A DNA stretch of 64,000 bases, from positions 1,240,740 to 1,304,739 of the forward strand of contig NZ_CP015029.1 of NCBI RefSeq assembly GCF_011455495.1. The letters run 5' to 3'. Under the pieces are notes generated by a model. That model saw only the letters and a list, made by a program, of their open reading frames with translations, did not search any database and was not told the DNA's origin. Shown here in pieces: positions 53,600-63,032 of the stretch. The stretch comes from Frederiksenia canicola (GTDB lineage: Bacteria > Pseudomonadota > Gammaproteobacteria > Enterobacterales > Pasteurellaceae). Positions within the stretch are counted from its first letter, which is position 1; each line of letters starts with the position of its first letter. Made by a program: the position numbers and the translations under genes.

Positions 53600-54742
53600 T
53601 TAGCAAAAGTGATAAATCAGTTTTGTCAGCAACGCTTGCGTTGGGCGAACGAAGCGGCTGTCGAGAAACTCATCAGGTTGGTGGGCTTGTTCGATGGCGC
53701 CAGGACCAAGCACCAAAGTGGGACAGAGTTGGTTGATAAACGGGGCTTCCGTGCAGTAATTGACTGACTCACATTTCTCGCCGAGTAATTTTTCTACCAC
53801 TTGTACAATTTGTTCCGAATGTTCGCATTCATAGCCGGGGATACCGCCGTGCAGATGACGAATTTCGATGCGGTCGCCATATTCCGCAATCAGCGGGGCA
53901 AGGCTTTGTTGCAGTAAATCTTGCAGATCTTGCACCGCCAAATGCGGCAGCGGACGAATTTCAAGCTGCAATTCACAGCAGGCACAAATGCGGTTTAATG
54001 CATCGCCGCCGTGGATATTGCCGAAGTTCATCGTTGGATAAGGCACTTTGAATAATTCATTGCGAAAATCTTGTTGCAAGCGGTGCTTTAGTGCCAATAA
54101 ATTGCAAGTGGCTTGGTGCATAATTTCGATCGCATTTACGCCATTCGCAGGATCGCTGGAATGCCCCGATTTACCGATAATTCTCACCGCTTCGGCTAGA
54201 TGCCCTTTGTGAGCTCGGATCGGTTTAAGCGACGTCGGCTCACCGATAATTGCACAATCAGGGCGAATGTGGGCGTGTTGAGCAAAGGTTCTGGCTCCGA
54301 GCATAGTGGTTTCTTCATCGGCAGTGGCGAGAATGCGAAGCGGTTTGGTGAGTTTGCTCAGATCGATTTGGCTGACGGCGTCGACCACAAATGCAAAAAA
54401 GCCTTTCATATCGGCACTGCCTAAGCCGTAGAATTTGCCGTCTTTTTCGGTCAGTTTGAAGGGGGCGAACTGCCAACGTCCTTCATCAAATGGTACGGTG
54501 TCTGTATGCCCTGCAAGTAATAAGCCGCCTTCACCTTCGCCATAAGTCGCCAATAAATTATATTTTTCTCGGCTACCTTCGACTTTGATAATCTCCGTTT
54601 TAAAGCCAAAATCCACCAGCCAACTGGCAAGCAATTCGATAAGCGGTCGATTGGTTAAATCAAATTGCGGTTCTAAACTGCTGATAGTAGGGATTTCGAT
54701 AAGCTGCTGATAACGTTGTAAAAAAGGAATGGATTTCGTCAT
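53600..54742 (-). CDS. argE: Acetylornithine deacetylase
   Basis: A 380-residue M20-family zinc hydrolase that releases ornithine in arginine synthesis. Motifs are [16 protein letters not shown] (about 61-76), [14 protein letters not shown] (about 91-104), [10 protein letters not shown] with the catalytic Glu, and [16 protein letters not shown]. The ATG at 54742 has AGGTGA upstream and overlaps the stop of the preceding gene (TAATG); in-frame codons further upstream were rejected. No other arg genes are adjacent. Confidence 0.93.
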   Translation of the reverse strand: MTKSIPFLQRYQQLIEIPTISSLEPQFDLTNRPLIELLASWLVDFGFKTEIIKVEGSREKYNLLATYGEGEGGLLLAGHTDTVPFDEGRWQFAPFKLTEKDGKFYGLGSADMKGFFAFVVDAVSQIDLSKLTKPLRILATADEETTMLGARTFAQHAHIRPDCAIIGEPTSLKPIRAHKGHLAEAVRIIGKSGHSSDPANGVNAIEIMHQATCNLLALKHRLQQDFRNELFKVPYPTMNFGNIHGGDALNRICACCELQLEIRPLPHLAVQDLQDLLQQSLAPLIAEYGDRIEIRHLHGGIPGYECEHSEQIVQVVEKLLGEKCESVNYCTEAPFINQLCPTLVLGPGAIEQAHQPDEFLDSRFVRPTQALLTKLIYHFC

Positions 54743-55527
54743 TATTTCACCTGTCTTAAAATCGCAAAGCCTGCGGCAATTTCCCAAATGAGCAGGCTGT
54801 ATAAACTGATTCTTTCTAATAGGGGCAAGTATTCGGTTGGTTGGAATAAGCTGACTAAAATAGCAGCGAGCCCAAGACTGCCAGCAATGACACTGAACTG
54901 TCGGAATAACGAAAGGTCAGAGGCTTTTATGGTTAATGCCGTGATGATGAGCATAAGATTGCCGAGTAAAAAAGTGAGGCTAACCCCTAGATTTTGCAGC
55001 CCACCAACTGTCCATTTACCGCCTTGAGCGGAAGAGATCAATATCATTCCGCAGCTGATTAAAATGGCAAGAAGCCCTGTTATCAGGCGGATTCCGTGAG
55101 TTATTCGCATTACCGCAAACCAATAAATTACCGCAAACAAGTAGCCTTGAGTCAGAAAAGAAGCACGAATTACAAAGGAAAGTGGCGAGTTAAACACGGC
55201 TTTTTCATCAATCAACGTGCCCTGAGGCTGTGCTAATTCGAAAATAGTATGATGCAGATAAGCCGAAAGCGAGGCATCACTGAAAAGAATAGCAATGAGT
55301 TCCGCAAATAAAAAATATAAACCGATAAAAACCGAGAGTATCGCAAAGATTTTCACGACAAAAGAGTGACTATGGCGAACGCAAGGGTGCATAAGAATAG
55401 GGTAAAAGATTACGCCAAATGACCCTTTAGTAAAAAAGTCTTCCAGTTTTTGGTATTGATTTTTTATTATGTGGATAAGGGAATTGAGGCTTGCTTGTTT
55501 CATTTTAGGGGATCCATCGTCTCTCAT
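54742..55527 (-). CDS. Multi-span membrane protein of unknown function
   Basis: A protein of 261 residues (253 if it starts at the ATG at 55503). About six hydrophobic helices are visible, at roughly 60-80, 120-140, 145-165, 175-200, 205-225 and 232-252. The segment [20 protein letters not shown] lies between helices. It might be a DUF998-type protein, but I do not recognise it with confidence. Neither start has a clear ribosome site. It is translationally coupled to argE by a one-base overlap. Confidence 0.68.
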   Translation of the reverse strand: MRDDGSPKMKQASLNSLIHIIKNQYQKLEDFFTKGSFGVIFYPILMHPCVRHSHSFVVKIFAILSVFIGLYFLFAELIAILFSDASLSAYLHHTIFELAQPQGTLIDEKAVFNSPLSFVIRASFLTQGYLFAVIYWFAVMRITHGIRLITGLLAILISCGMILISSAQGGKWTVGGLQNLGVSLTFLLGNLMLIITALTIKASDLSLFRQFSVIAGSLGLAAILVSLFQPTEYLPLLERISLYSLLIWEIAAGFAILRQVK

Positions 55528-55583
55528 TGCGGTAAATTTAGCACAAAACCGAAAATCTTGTGTTGTACGATCAGAAAAATAAT

Positions 55584-55628
55584 TTGTCAGCTCGGCAGAA
55601 AAAACGTATTATAGACGTCTAGATGGAA
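55584..55628 (+). promoter_or_regulatory. metK promoter with MetJ boxes
   Basis: TTGTCA (55584-55589) and TATTAT (55607-55612) are 17 bp apart. A perfect met box AGACGTCT (55613-55620) follows directly and a weaker one (AGATGGAA, 55621-55628) is adjacent, so MetJ would sit on the transcription start. Confidence 0.88.
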
Positions 55629-55649
55629 AAACTTCCAAAAATAATTTGT

Positions 55650-55707
55650 GCAAGCGGTCAGATCATGGCAATTTTTTGCAAAATGTGATGCGAAACTGAC
55701 CGCTTGT
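55650..55707. repeat. 58-bp symmetrical USS pair in the metK leader
   Basis: GCAAGCGGTC (55650-55659) and GACCGCTTGT (55698-55707) flank one TTTGCAAA (55675-55682) at 15 bp on both sides. It lies inside the transcribed leader of metK, about 40 bases before the ATG. Confidence 0.87.
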
Positions 55708-55747
55708 TTTATACATAAAAATTTAGATAAATCAAAAGGATAGCAAA

Positions 55748-56902
55748 ATGACAATCAATTTATTTACTTCTGAGTCTGTGTCTGAAGGACATCCAGATAA
55801 AATCGCCGACCAAATTTCTGATGCGGTATTAGACGAAATTCTCAAACAAGACCCCAAAGCGCGTGTGGCGTGTGAAACCTATGTGAAAACCGGTATGGCA
55901 TTGGTGGGCGGTGAAATCACCACATCAGCGTGGGTGGATATCGAAAACTTAACCCGCCAAGTGATTTGTGACATCGGCTACACCCACTCGGATATGGGCT
56001 TTGATGCGCACTCTTGTGCGGTGTTGAATGCGATCGGCAAACAGTCACCAGACATTAATCAAGGCGTAGATCGTGCCAACCCATTAGAGCAAGGGGCGGG
56101 CGACCAAGGGATTATGTTCGGCTATGCGACAAATGAAACGGAAGTATTGATGCCAGCACCCATTACTTACGCCCATCGTTTAATGGAACAGCAAGCGAAA
56201 GTGCGTAAATCGGGTAAACTAGATTGGTTACGTCCCGATGCGAAAAGCCAGCTCACTTTCATTTATGAAGATAACAAAATCAAAGGCATTGATGCGGTGG
56301 TGCTTTCAACTCAGCACGCAGAACACGTGTCACAAAAAGACGTTTTTGAAGGCGTAATGGAAGAAATCATCAAGCCAGTATTGCCAAGCGAATGGTTGAG
56401 CCAAGACACCAAATACTTCATCAACCCAACGGGACGTTTCGTGATCGGTGGACCAATGGGCGACTGCGGTTTAACAGGACGTAAAATCATTGTTGATACC
56501 TACGGCGGTGCAGCGCGTCACGGTGGTGGGGCGTTCTCGGGTAAAGATCCATCAAAAGTGGACCGTTCAGCGGCTTATGCGGCACGCTATGTAGCAAAAA
56601 ATATCGTCGCGGCAGGTTTGGCAGATCGTTGTGAAATCCAACTTTCTTATGCGATCGGTATTGCCGAACCAACCTCAATTATGGTGGAAACTTTCGGCAC
56701 GGGCAAAGTCGCAAATGACGTTTTGGTGAAATTAGTGCGTGAATTCTTCGATTTACGCCCGTACGGCTTAATTCAAATGTTAGATTTAATTCGCCCAATC
56801 TATCGTGAAACGGCCGCTTACGGTCACTTTGGTCGTGAACATTTCCCTTGGGAAAAAACCGACAAAGCAGCCGCATTAAGAGAAGCGGCTGGTTTGAAAT
56901 AA
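55748..56902 (+). CDS. metK: S-adenosylmethionine synthetase
   Basis: A 384-residue enzyme that makes S-adenosylmethionine from methionine and ATP. Signatures: [21 protein letters not shown] (about 9-29), [12 protein letters not shown] (about 117-128) and [22 protein letters not shown] (about 258-279). Length equals E. coli MetK. AAAAGGATAG precedes the ATG. MetJ boxes at the promoter indicate methionine repression. Confidence 0.97.
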   Translation: MTINLFTSESVSEGHPDKIADQISDAVLDEILKQDPKARVACETYVKTGMALVGGEITTSAWVDIENLTRQVICDIGYTHSDMGFDAHSCAVLNAIGKQSPDINQGVDRANPLEQGAGDQGIMFGYATNETEVLMPAPITYAHRLMEQQAKVRKSGKLDWLRPDAKSQLTFIYEDNKIKGIDAVVLSTQHAEHVSQKDVFEGVMEEIIKPVLPSEWLSQDTKYFINPTGRFVIGGPMGDCGLTGRKIIVDTYGGAARHGGGAFSGKDPSKVDRSAAYAARYVAKNIVAAGLADRCEIQLSYAIGIAEPTSIMVETFGTGKVANDVLVKLVREFFDLRPYGLIQMLDLIRPIYRETAAYGHFGREHFPWEKTDKAAALREAAGLK

Positions 56903-56910
56903 TTGAGAGA

Positions 56911-56936
56911 ATCCCCCTTACCAAAGGGGGATTTTT
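56911..56936 (+). terminator. Terminator of metK
   Basis: ATCCCCCTT (56911-56919) pairs with AAGGGGGAT (56924-56932), followed by TTTTT. Confidence 0.92.
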
Positions 56937-56942
56937 GTATCT

Positions 56943-57062
56943 ATGATTGACGCCCATATCCCTCTTGATCAATTCAGCGATGAACAAATTGCTGAAATCT
57001 CTTCCCGTCGAACTCGTCGCCCAGCGAACCCACCAAAATACGTTGAATTTTTATTCAGTTAA
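56943..57062 (+). CDS. Possible 39-residue small protein or gene remnant
   Basis: An open frame starting MIDAHIPLDQFSDEQIAEIS and ending PPKYVEFLFS, with codon use like neighbouring genes and a protein-like composition: an acidic first half and an Arg-rich centre (SSRRTRRPANPP). There is no ribosome site and it starts just after the metK terminator. It may be the remains of a longer gene or a small ORF by chance. I do not recognise it. Confidence 0.3.
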   Translation: MIDAHIPLDQFSDEQIAEISSRRTRRPANPPKYVEFLFS

Positions 57063-57071
57063 ATAATTTTT

Positions 57072-57121
57072 TGTGATCTTCTTCACATTTTCTCTTGAAA
57101 TACTCTTGACAAGCCCAATTT
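57072..57121 (+). promoter_or_regulatory. CRP site and sigma-32 promoter of clpB
   Basis: A perfect CRP palindrome TGTGA-N6-TCACA (57072-57087) lies directly upstream of a sigma-32 promoter: CTTGAAA (57094-57100), 13-base spacer and CCCAATTT (57114-57121). The CRP centre is about 48 bases before the predicted start. Two imperfect hairpins (57142-57195) occupy the leader. Confidence 0.82.
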
Positions 57122-57222
57122 ATTGTTTTGTCTAAATGGTAAGGTGGGTTTTAACCTACCATTACAGTTTTGAATTTATTGGTGGGTCGAGGCTCACCCT
57201 ACACTCAATTGAAAGGAACGCT

Positions 57223-59796
57223 ATGAATATCGATAAATTTACCAGCAAATTCCAAGAAGCGATTGCCGAAGCACAGTCTTTAGCGATTGGTAAAGACAAT
57301 GCTTACATCGAGCCTGTGCATTTGATGTTGGCATTGATGAGACAAAGTGATGGCTCCACTGCACCGCTTGTCACGGCATTAAATGTGCCAGCGGCAAAAT
57401 TGGTGAGCGAGTTGGAGAGTATGATCAACCGCTTGCCACAAGTGCAAGGCACCAATATTCAGCCATCACAGCAACTTTTCCGCTTGTTAAATCAATGCGA
57501 TAAATTAGCACAACAATTCGGCGATAGCTTTATTTCATCGGAATTGTTTGTGTTAGCTGCGTTGGACGATAGCGGTGAATTAGGCAAATTACTGAAAAAT
57601 GTCGGGCTGACTAAAGAAAAAGTGACAGCAGCCATTCAACAAATTCGTGGAGGAGAGAACGTGAATAGTCAAAATGCGGAAGAAACCCGCCAAGCATTGC
57701 AAAAATATACCATTGATTTAACCGAACGGGCTCGTAGTGGCAAGTTAGACCCTGTGATTGGTCGTGATGAAGAAATTCGCCGTGCGATTCAAGTGTTGCA
57801 ACGCCGTACCAAAAACAACCCAGTGTTAATTGGTGAACCGGGCGTGGGTAAAACGGCGATTGTGGAAGGGTTAGCACAACGCATTGTTAATGGCGAAGTG
57901 CCTGAAGGCTTGAAAAACAAACGTGTATTATCGCTTGATATGGGGGCGTTGATCGCAGGAGCGAAATATCGTGGTGAGTTTGAAGAGCGTTTAAAAGCGG
58001 TGTTGAACGAACTGGCGAAAGAAGAAGGTCAGGTGATTTTATTCATCGACGAAATTCACACCATGGTCGGAGCGGGCAAAACAGATGGGGCGATGGATGC
58101 GGGCAACTTGCTGAAACCATCTCTCGCTCGGGGTGAACTGCACTGTGTTGGAGCAACGACTTTAGACGAATATCGTCAATACATTGAAAAAGATGCAGCA
58201 CTGGAACGCCGTTTCCAAAAAGTATTGGTGGATGAGCCAACGGTGGAAGATACCATTGCGATTTTACGTGGTTTGAAAGAGCGTTATGAAATTCACCACC
58301 ACGTGCAAATTACTGACCCAGCAATCGTGGCGGCAGCGACCCTATCGCACCGTTATATTAGCGACCGTCAGTTGCCAGACAAAGCGATTGATTTGATTGA
58401 CGAAGCCGCATCTAGCTTGCGGATGGAAATTGATTCCAAACCGGAACCGCTTGATCGCCTTGAACGCCGAATTATCCAGCTCAAATTAGAACAGCAGGCG
58501 TTACAAAAAGAAGATGACGAAGCTAGCCGTCAGCGACTTGCAAAATTGAGTGAGGATCTGACCGCTCGTGAGCGTGAATATGCGGAGCTAGAAGAAGTGT
58601 GGAAAGCAGAAAAATCCGCCTTGCTTGGTGCACAACACGTAAAAGAAGAATTGGAAAATGCTCGTTTGAAAATGGAACAGGCTCGCCGTGAAAATAACTT
58701 CGAGAAAATGGCAGAGTTGCAATACGGTATCATTCCAACTCTCGAAAAACAGTTAGCAGAAGCGGAAAAACATGAGTCTGAAGAGAGCGGAATGCAGCTG
58801 CTACGCACCCGTGTTACGGACGAAGAAATCGCCGAAGTGCTTTCTCGTGCTACAGGCATTCCTGTTTCAAAAATGATGGAAGGCGAGAAAGAGAAATTAC
58901 TCAAAATGGAAGAGGTGTTACATAAACGTGTGATCGGGCAATCAGAAGCGGTTGATGCCGTAGCGAATGCCATTCGTCGTAGTCGTGCAGGGCTTTCTGA
59001 CCCGAACCGCCCGATTGGTTCATTCTTATTCCTAGGGCCTACGGGGGTAGGGAAAACCGAATTGTGTAAAACCTTGGCGAATTTCTTATTCGATAGTGAA
59101 GACGCAATGGTGCGGATCGATATGTCCGAATTTATGGAAAAACATAGCGTGTCTCGCTTGGTTGGTGCCCCTCCGGGTTATGTCGGCTATGAAGAAGGGG
59201 GATACTTAACTGAAGCGGTTCGCCGCCGTCCATATTCGGTGATTTTGCTCGATGAAGTGGAAAAAGCCCACCCAGATGTGTTTAACATCTTGCTGCAAGT
59301 ACTTGATGATGGACGGTTGACCGACGGTCAAGGTCGCACGGTTGATTTCCGCAATACGGTGGTGATTATGACCTCAAACTTGGGTTCACATTTAATCCAA
59401 GAAAATGCGGAAAACATGAACTATGACGAAATGAAGGCCGTAGTGATGAATGTGGTTGGGCAGCACTTTCGACCAGAATTTATCAACCGTATTGATGAAA
59501 CCGTAGTGTTCCATCCGCTTGATAAAGACAACATTCGTGCGATTGCTCGTATTCAATTAGCACGTTTAATCAAACGCATGGCAGAGCGAGGCTATCACGT
59601 GACAGTCACCGATGCGGCGGTGGATCATATCGGAGCTGCAGGTTTTGACCCATTGTTTGGTGCAAGACCGCTCAAACGGGCAATTCAGCAAGAAATTGAA
59701 AACCCACTTGCACAGCAAATTTTATCTGGCAAATTGTTGCCAAATAAAGATGTGGTGGTGGATTACCAAGACGAACGAATTGTGGCGTTGCAATAA
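57223..59796 (+). CDS. clpB: Protein disaggregase ClpB
   Basis: An 857-residue Hsp100 ATPase that works with DnaK to resolve aggregates. N-domain residues 1-145; Walker A motifs GEPGVGKTA (about 206) and GPTGVGKTE (about 606) mark the two ATPase domains; a coiled-coil middle domain (about 410-525, rich in Glu, Leu and Arg) lies between. Length equals E. coli ClpB. A 29-codon in-frame extension upstream was rejected because AAAGGA serves the ATG at 57223 and the family begins MNIDKFT. Confidence 0.97.
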   Translation: MNIDKFTSKFQEAIAEAQSLAIGKDNAYIEPVHLMLALMRQSDGSTAPLVTALNVPAAKLVSELESMINRLPQVQGTNIQPSQQLFRLLNQCDKLAQQFGDSFISSELFVLAALDDSGELGKLLKNVGLTKEKVTAAIQQIRGGENVNSQNAEETRQALQKYTIDLTERARSGKLDPVIGRDEEIRRAIQVLQRRTKNNPVLIGEPGVGKTAIVEGLAQRIVNGEVPEGLKNKRVLSLDMGALIAGAKYRGEFEERLKAVLNELAKEEGQVILFIDEIHTMVGAGKTDGAMDAGNLLKPSLARGELHCVGATTLDEYRQYIEKDAALERRFQKVLVDEPTVEDTIAILRGLKERYEIHHHVQITDPAIVAAATLSHRYISDRQLPDKAIDLIDEAASSLRMEIDSKPEPLDRLERRIIQLKLEQQALQKEDDEASRQRLAKLSEDLTAREREYAELEEVWKAEKSALLGAQHVKEELENARLKMEQARRENNFEKMAELQYGIIPTLEKQLAEAEKHESEESGMQLLRTRVTDEEIAEVLSRATGIPVSKMMEGEKEKLLKMEEVLHKRVIGQSEAVDAVANAIRRSRAGLSDPNRPIGSFLFLGPTGVGKTELCKTLANFLFDSEDAMVRIDMSEFMEKHSVSRLVGAPPGYVGYEEGGYLTEAVRRRPYSVILLDEVEKAHPDVFNILLQVLDDGRLTDGQGRTVDFRNTVVIMTSNLGSHLIQENAENMNYDEMKAVVMNVVGQHFRPEFINRIDETVVFHPLDKDNIRAIARIQLARLIKRMAERGYHVTVTDAAVDHIGAAGFDPLFGARPLKRAIQQEIENPLAQQILSGKLLPNKDVVVDYQDERIVALQ

Positions 59797-59805
59797 TCAT
59801 CAACA

Positions 59806-59832
59806 AAAACCTCGCAACAGCGAGGTTTTTTT
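59806..59832 (+). terminator. Terminator of clpB
   Basis: AAAACCTCGC (59806-59815) pairs with GCGAGGTTTT (59820-59829), loop AACA, in a T run. Confidence 0.92.
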
Positions 59833-59846
59833 ATGGGTGGAAGACG

Positions 59847-59904
59847 ACAAGCGGTGGCTTCCGATAAAAAATTTGCAAAAAATCTGTCGGAAGTCACCGC
59901 TTGT
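59847..59904. repeat. 58-bp symmetrical USS-like pair between clpB and the tna permease
   Basis: ACAAGCGGTG (59847-59856) and CACCGCTTGT (59895-59904) flank one TTTGCAAA (59872-59879) at 15 bp on both sides. Arms match over 18 bp with one G:U. Both cores carry the same change of the last base, so symmetry was kept. It may stop tna transcripts as well. Confidence 0.85.
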
Positions 59905-59909
59905 TTGGG

Positions 59910-61136
59910 CTAGCCTTTGAAGGCAGGCAATAAGTTGAACATGGAAAGGAAGTGGAAGACGGCGGTGACAACGCCAAAAATAATCAGTAACACAATGGTG
60001 AAATTCCCGCCCCATACAATGAATCCCGTGTTGCCATTTGGCATTGAGCGGGATTTTTTTGCAAGCATTGCGGGAATGATGCACGTCCAAATGGTGGCAA
60101 CTGCACCTGCGTAGCCAATGGCTTTTAAGAATCCAAGTGGGAAAGCAACAGATAAGATGAGCGGTGGTAGGAATGTGACCGCCCAAGATTTTGCTCGCCC
60201 TGTTTTACTATTATCAAATTTGAAGAAATCGGCTAAGAAGTCAAATACTCCCAAGCCAACGCCAATGAAAGACGATAGGATGGCGGCGATAGAGAAAGCA
60301 TTGATGGCTTGTTTCAGTGTGCTTGATTCAATCACATTACCCAATGCAGCCAGCAGGACATCTAAATTTCCGCTTTGTTCGAGAACGGGAGCAAATTGAT
60401 CTCGTGAGAGATTGCCAAAAATAGCGATAACCCAAAGTAAATAAAGAGTTAAAGCGATTGTCGTGCCTCCGATAATGGCTTTCTTCGCTTTGTATTCATC
60501 ACCATAATAGGCTCGCATTGTAGAGACAGAGTGATGATAGCCAAAAGAGGTGAGTGCAACGGGTAGAAGCCCCATGGCATAAATAGCGTAGTTTGGGTCG
60601 CTACTTTGCGGGTTAAATAATTTTCCGAGATCGATATTGGCGGTGAGTCCTGAAATACTCAGAATAAAACTGAATGACATAAAAATGATCAGTAGCACGG
60701 AAATACGATCGACAATGCGAGTGGAGTGCCAAACAAAATAGGAGAAAACTAAGACGAAAATCACTGACCATAAACGTGAGTCGAGTTTAATAAAATCGCT
60801 GGTCAGCCCTGCAAGAACTTCCCCAGAGGCGGTGGTATAAGCGTAAAGTAAAATACCACCAACAAAATAAACAGCTAAGTTATTGATAATATTGACAGTA
60901 TTACCAAGCATACTTTTGGTTACCGTATTAAAAGATGCCCGTAAATCATAATGTTTATAGGCTTCAAGCAGTAGCCCACCTGAAAGCGTCATTATTAGCA
61001 TGGTGAAACAGATCGTGATGATCGACCAAATTGTCCAAGCACCTGCACCAGAAGTTGGTAAACCTAACATTCCCGCACCAACACAAACACTCGCGATAAT
61101 ACAGGCACCGCCAAAAATTGAAGGTGTCTTTTGCAT
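59910..61136 (-). CDS. tnaB: Aromatic amino acid (tryptophan) permease of the tna operon
   Basis: A 408-residue HAAAP-family proton symporter (TnaB/Mtr/TyrP) with about 11 membrane helices. It starts PSIFGGACIIASVCVGAGMLGLPTSGAGAW, the typical first helix, and has GYHHSVSTMRAYYGDEYKAKKAI near residue 215. Being directly downstream of tnaA in the same direction, it most likely imports tryptophan for tryptophanase; the symbol rests on that context. AAAGGA is spaced for the ATG at 61136. A USS (61171-61180) lies in the gap to tnaA. Confidence 0.85.
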   Translation of the reverse strand: MQKTPSIFGGACIIASVCVGAGMLGLPTSGAGAWTIWSIITICFTMLIMTLSGGLLLEAYKHYDLRASFNTVTKSMLGNTVNIINNLAVYFVGGILLYAYTTASGEVLAGLTSDFIKLDSRLWSVIFVLVFSYFVWHSTRIVDRISVLLIIFMSFSFILSISGLTANIDLGKLFNPQSSDPNYAIYAMGLLPVALTSFGYHHSVSTMRAYYGDEYKAKKAIIGGTTIALTLYLLWVIAIFGNLSRDQFAPVLEQSGNLDVLLAALGNVIESSTLKQAINAFSIAAILSSFIGVGLGVFDFLADFFKFDNSKTGRAKSWAVTFLPPLILSVAFPLGFLKAIGYAGAVATIWTCIIPAMLAKKSRSMPNGNTGFIVWGGNFTIVLLIIFGVVTAVFHFLSMFNLLPAFKG

Positions 61137-61239
61137 AATCAATTTCCTTTTAGACGAGAGACTCACCGCAACAAGCGGTCAGATGATCAATAAATTTTGC
61201 AAAAGGTGGGCGAGATGCCCACCATCTTGTTTTGCCGTT

Positions 61240-62655
61240 TTACACCTCTTTCAAACGAGCGGTAAAGTGGCGGAGCACTTTTGGCTCGTAGGTGAAGGTA
61301 AGCCCTTTGATATTTTTTGCATTTTCTTTGACTTGTTTGAACGCTTCAATAATAAAATCCATATGCGTTTGTGTATAAGTGGCTCGAGGAATGGTCAATC
61401 GTAGCAATTCGGCAGGGCAAGGCAGTTGTTCGCCTGTTTTTGGATCTCGACCGAGAAGGAATGAGCCAATTTCAACCGCTCGAATGCCTGCCACTTTATA
61501 AAGTTCACACGCCAGAGCTTGTGCGGGGAATTGATCTGCGGGGATATGTGGCAATAGTTTACCGGCATCAACGAAAGCGGCGTGTCCACCGGGTTGTTGG
61601 CAAACAATGCCAATTTCTTCTAAGCCATTCACTAAATATTCAATTTGATTTATGCGATACGCCAGCCAGTCTTGACGCATACCATCTCGCAAGCCTACGG
61701 CTAAACGTTCCATGGCCCCACCTTCTAAACCACCATAGGTTGGGAAGCCTTCCTGTACTACACAAAGTGTGCGGCATTCATTATAAACATCTTCCATTGA
61801 ACTCTCTTTGAAGCACAGCAAACCGCCCATTGGAACCATTGCATCTTTTTTGGCAGACATAGCGAGAGCATCGGCATATTTATAGCTTTCATAAGTGATC
61901 TGTTCAATGGTCCAATCTTTGTAAGCCGTTTCTCGTTGCTGAATAAAGTAAGCATTTTCAGCGAAACGAGCAGAATCCATAATCACAGGAATATCGTATT
62001 TACGTGCAATTTCATACATCCCTTTCATATTCGCCAGTGACACCGGCTGCCCACCAGCAGAGTTACAAGTAATAGTACAAACGATATAAGGCACATTATT
62101 GGCACCGACTTCTTGAATACCCTGTTCGAGTTTTTCTAAATCAAAATTGCCTTTGAAATCGGCATTAACGCCTGTGTCAAAAGCTTCTTTGGTATAAACG
62201 TTACGAACCGTAGCCCCATTAATTTGGCTATGACCTTGAGTTGTATCGAAGAAATAGTTGGAAAAAACGACCATTTTATTCCGATCAAGCCCTTTTTCCT
62301 GTTCGCGTTTGCGGATTAGGACAGGAATATAAATTTGTTCAGCTCCACGGCCTTGGTGAGTCGGAATAGTGTATTCGTAGCCAAAGATCTCTTTTACCGC
62401 ATTGGCAAGAGCGTAGTAACTGCGGCTGCCGCTATAGGCTTCATCTCCACGTAACATTGCGGCTTGCATTTCTTGTGTGACTGCACCTGTGCCACTATCA
62501 GTGAGAAGATCGATAAAAATATCTTCACTGTCTAATAAAAATGGATTCATACCGGCTTTAAGAATAGCGTGATCACGATACTCACGTGTTGTGCGTTTTA
62601 CTGGCTCAATGACACGAATACGGAAAGGCTCTGGTAAATGTTTAAAATTTTCCAT
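61240..62655 (-). CDS. tnaA: Tryptophanase
   Basis: A 471-residue PLP enzyme that splits tryptophan into indole, pyruvate and ammonia. It is very close to E. coli TnaA in length and sequence, beginning [20 protein letters not shown]. The PLP Lys is in [15 protein letters not shown] (about 265-279). An in-frame extension of 11 codons upstream is not part of the family and was rejected. It is preceded by a TnaC leader and predicts an indole-positive phenotype. Confidence 0.97.
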   Translation of the reverse strand: MENFKHLPEPFRIRVIEPVKRTTREYRDHAILKAGMNPFLLDSEDIFIDLLTDSGTGAVTQEMQAAMLRGDEAYSGSRSYYALANAVKEIFGYEYTIPTHQGRGAEQIYIPVLIRKREQEKGLDRNKMVVFSNYFFDTTQGHSQINGATVRNVYTKEAFDTGVNADFKGNFDLEKLEQGIQEVGANNVPYIVCTITCNSAGGQPVSLANMKGMYEIARKYDIPVIMDSARFAENAYFIQQRETAYKDWTIEQITYESYKYADALAMSAKKDAMVPMGGLLCFKESSMEDVYNECRTLCVVQEGFPTYGGLEGGAMERLAVGLRDGMRQDWLAYRINQIEYLVNGLEEIGIVCQQPGGHAAFVDAGKLLPHIPADQFPAQALACELYKVAGIRAVEIGSFLLGRDPKTGEQLPCPAELLRLTIPRATYTQTHMDFIIEAFKQVKENAKNIKGLTFTYEPKVLRHFTARLKEV

Positions 62656-62684
62656 TGTAACGTCCTTAATGAATAGAGAATGGG

Positions 62685-62709
62685 ACAAAATAAAATGAAT
62701 TTATTTTGT
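62685..62709 (-). promoter_or_regulatory. AT-rich hairpin between tnaC and tnaA
   Basis: ACAAAATAAA (62685-62694) pairs perfectly with TTTATTTTGT (62700-62709) around a 5-base loop. It lies in the tnaC-tnaA spacer, downstream of a pyrimidine-rich stretch that follows tnaC and could be a Rho loading site. Role in antitermination is inferred. Confidence 0.4.
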
Positions 62710-62745
62710 AGAATCAAATGATTGGGAAACAAACAAAGAAAACGA

Positions 62746-62823
62746 TCAAATTATGGGAAAGAAAAAAGAGAGCTTGGGATCAACGATGATCCAGATTTGG
62801 TTAGGGGATAGTATTTGTGTCAT
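62746..62823 (-). CDS. tnaC: Tryptophanase leader peptide TnaC, FFFP type
   Basis: A 25-residue leader peptide upstream of tnaA, too short for most gene finders. AAGGAT lies before its ATG. The key part reads WIIVDPKLSFFFPII, followed by UGA. In E. coli TnaC, Trp12, Asp16 and Pro24 are needed for tryptophan-dependent ribosome stalling; here Trp11, Asp15 and Pro23 keep exactly the same spacing. The FFFP plus two residues ending resembles Proteus vulgaris TnaC (remembered as ending FFFPKK). Stalling at high tryptophan should block Rho and allow tnaA transcription. Confidence 0.88.
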   Translation of the reverse strand: MTQILSPNQIWIIVDPKLSFFFPII

Positions 62824-62866
62824 AAACGTATCCTTTTCAGTGATAATAGGATTTATGGCATCAAGA

Positions 62867-62926
62867 CATTGATGATATCTCATCAATGCTGTCAATAAAT
62901 CTAACGTTTTGGTTAAATTTTGTCAT
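62867..62926 (-). promoter_or_regulatory. Probable tna promoter and leader hairpin
   Basis: On the minus strand ATGACA (62926-62921), 16 bp and TTAGAT (62904-62899) form a weak promoter with a start near 62892. The first leader bases contain the palindrome CATTGATGA-N4-TCATCAATG (62867-62888). CRP lies about 60 bases upstream of the start, class I position. Confidence 0.5.
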
Positions 62927-62943
62927 GTTTTTTGTTTAAAATT

Positions 62944-62959
62944 TGTGATGTAGCTCACA
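62944..62959. promoter_or_regulatory. CRP site between tnaC and ynbA
   Basis: A perfect TGTGA-N6-TCACA palindrome. It is placed to activate the tna promoter on the minus strand, as in E. coli, where tna is catabolite controlled. It could also act on the divergent ynbA gene, whose start is about 75 bases away. Confidence 0.82.
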
Positions 62960-63032
62960 AAATAATCAATGCTTGCTTTTTCACAAGAGTTAGATTTTAA
63001 TGGCAAGACGTTTTACCCAGCGTGGGGGCTCT

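Noticed and set aside
53428..53736. Plus-strand open frame after tRNA-Asn
   Set aside because: It runs through the terminator and the USS pair and then opposite argE; no start signal.
2543..61180. CRISPR array
   Set aside because: The many short repeats are uptake signals scattered over the whole window in both directions, without regular spacers or cas genes.
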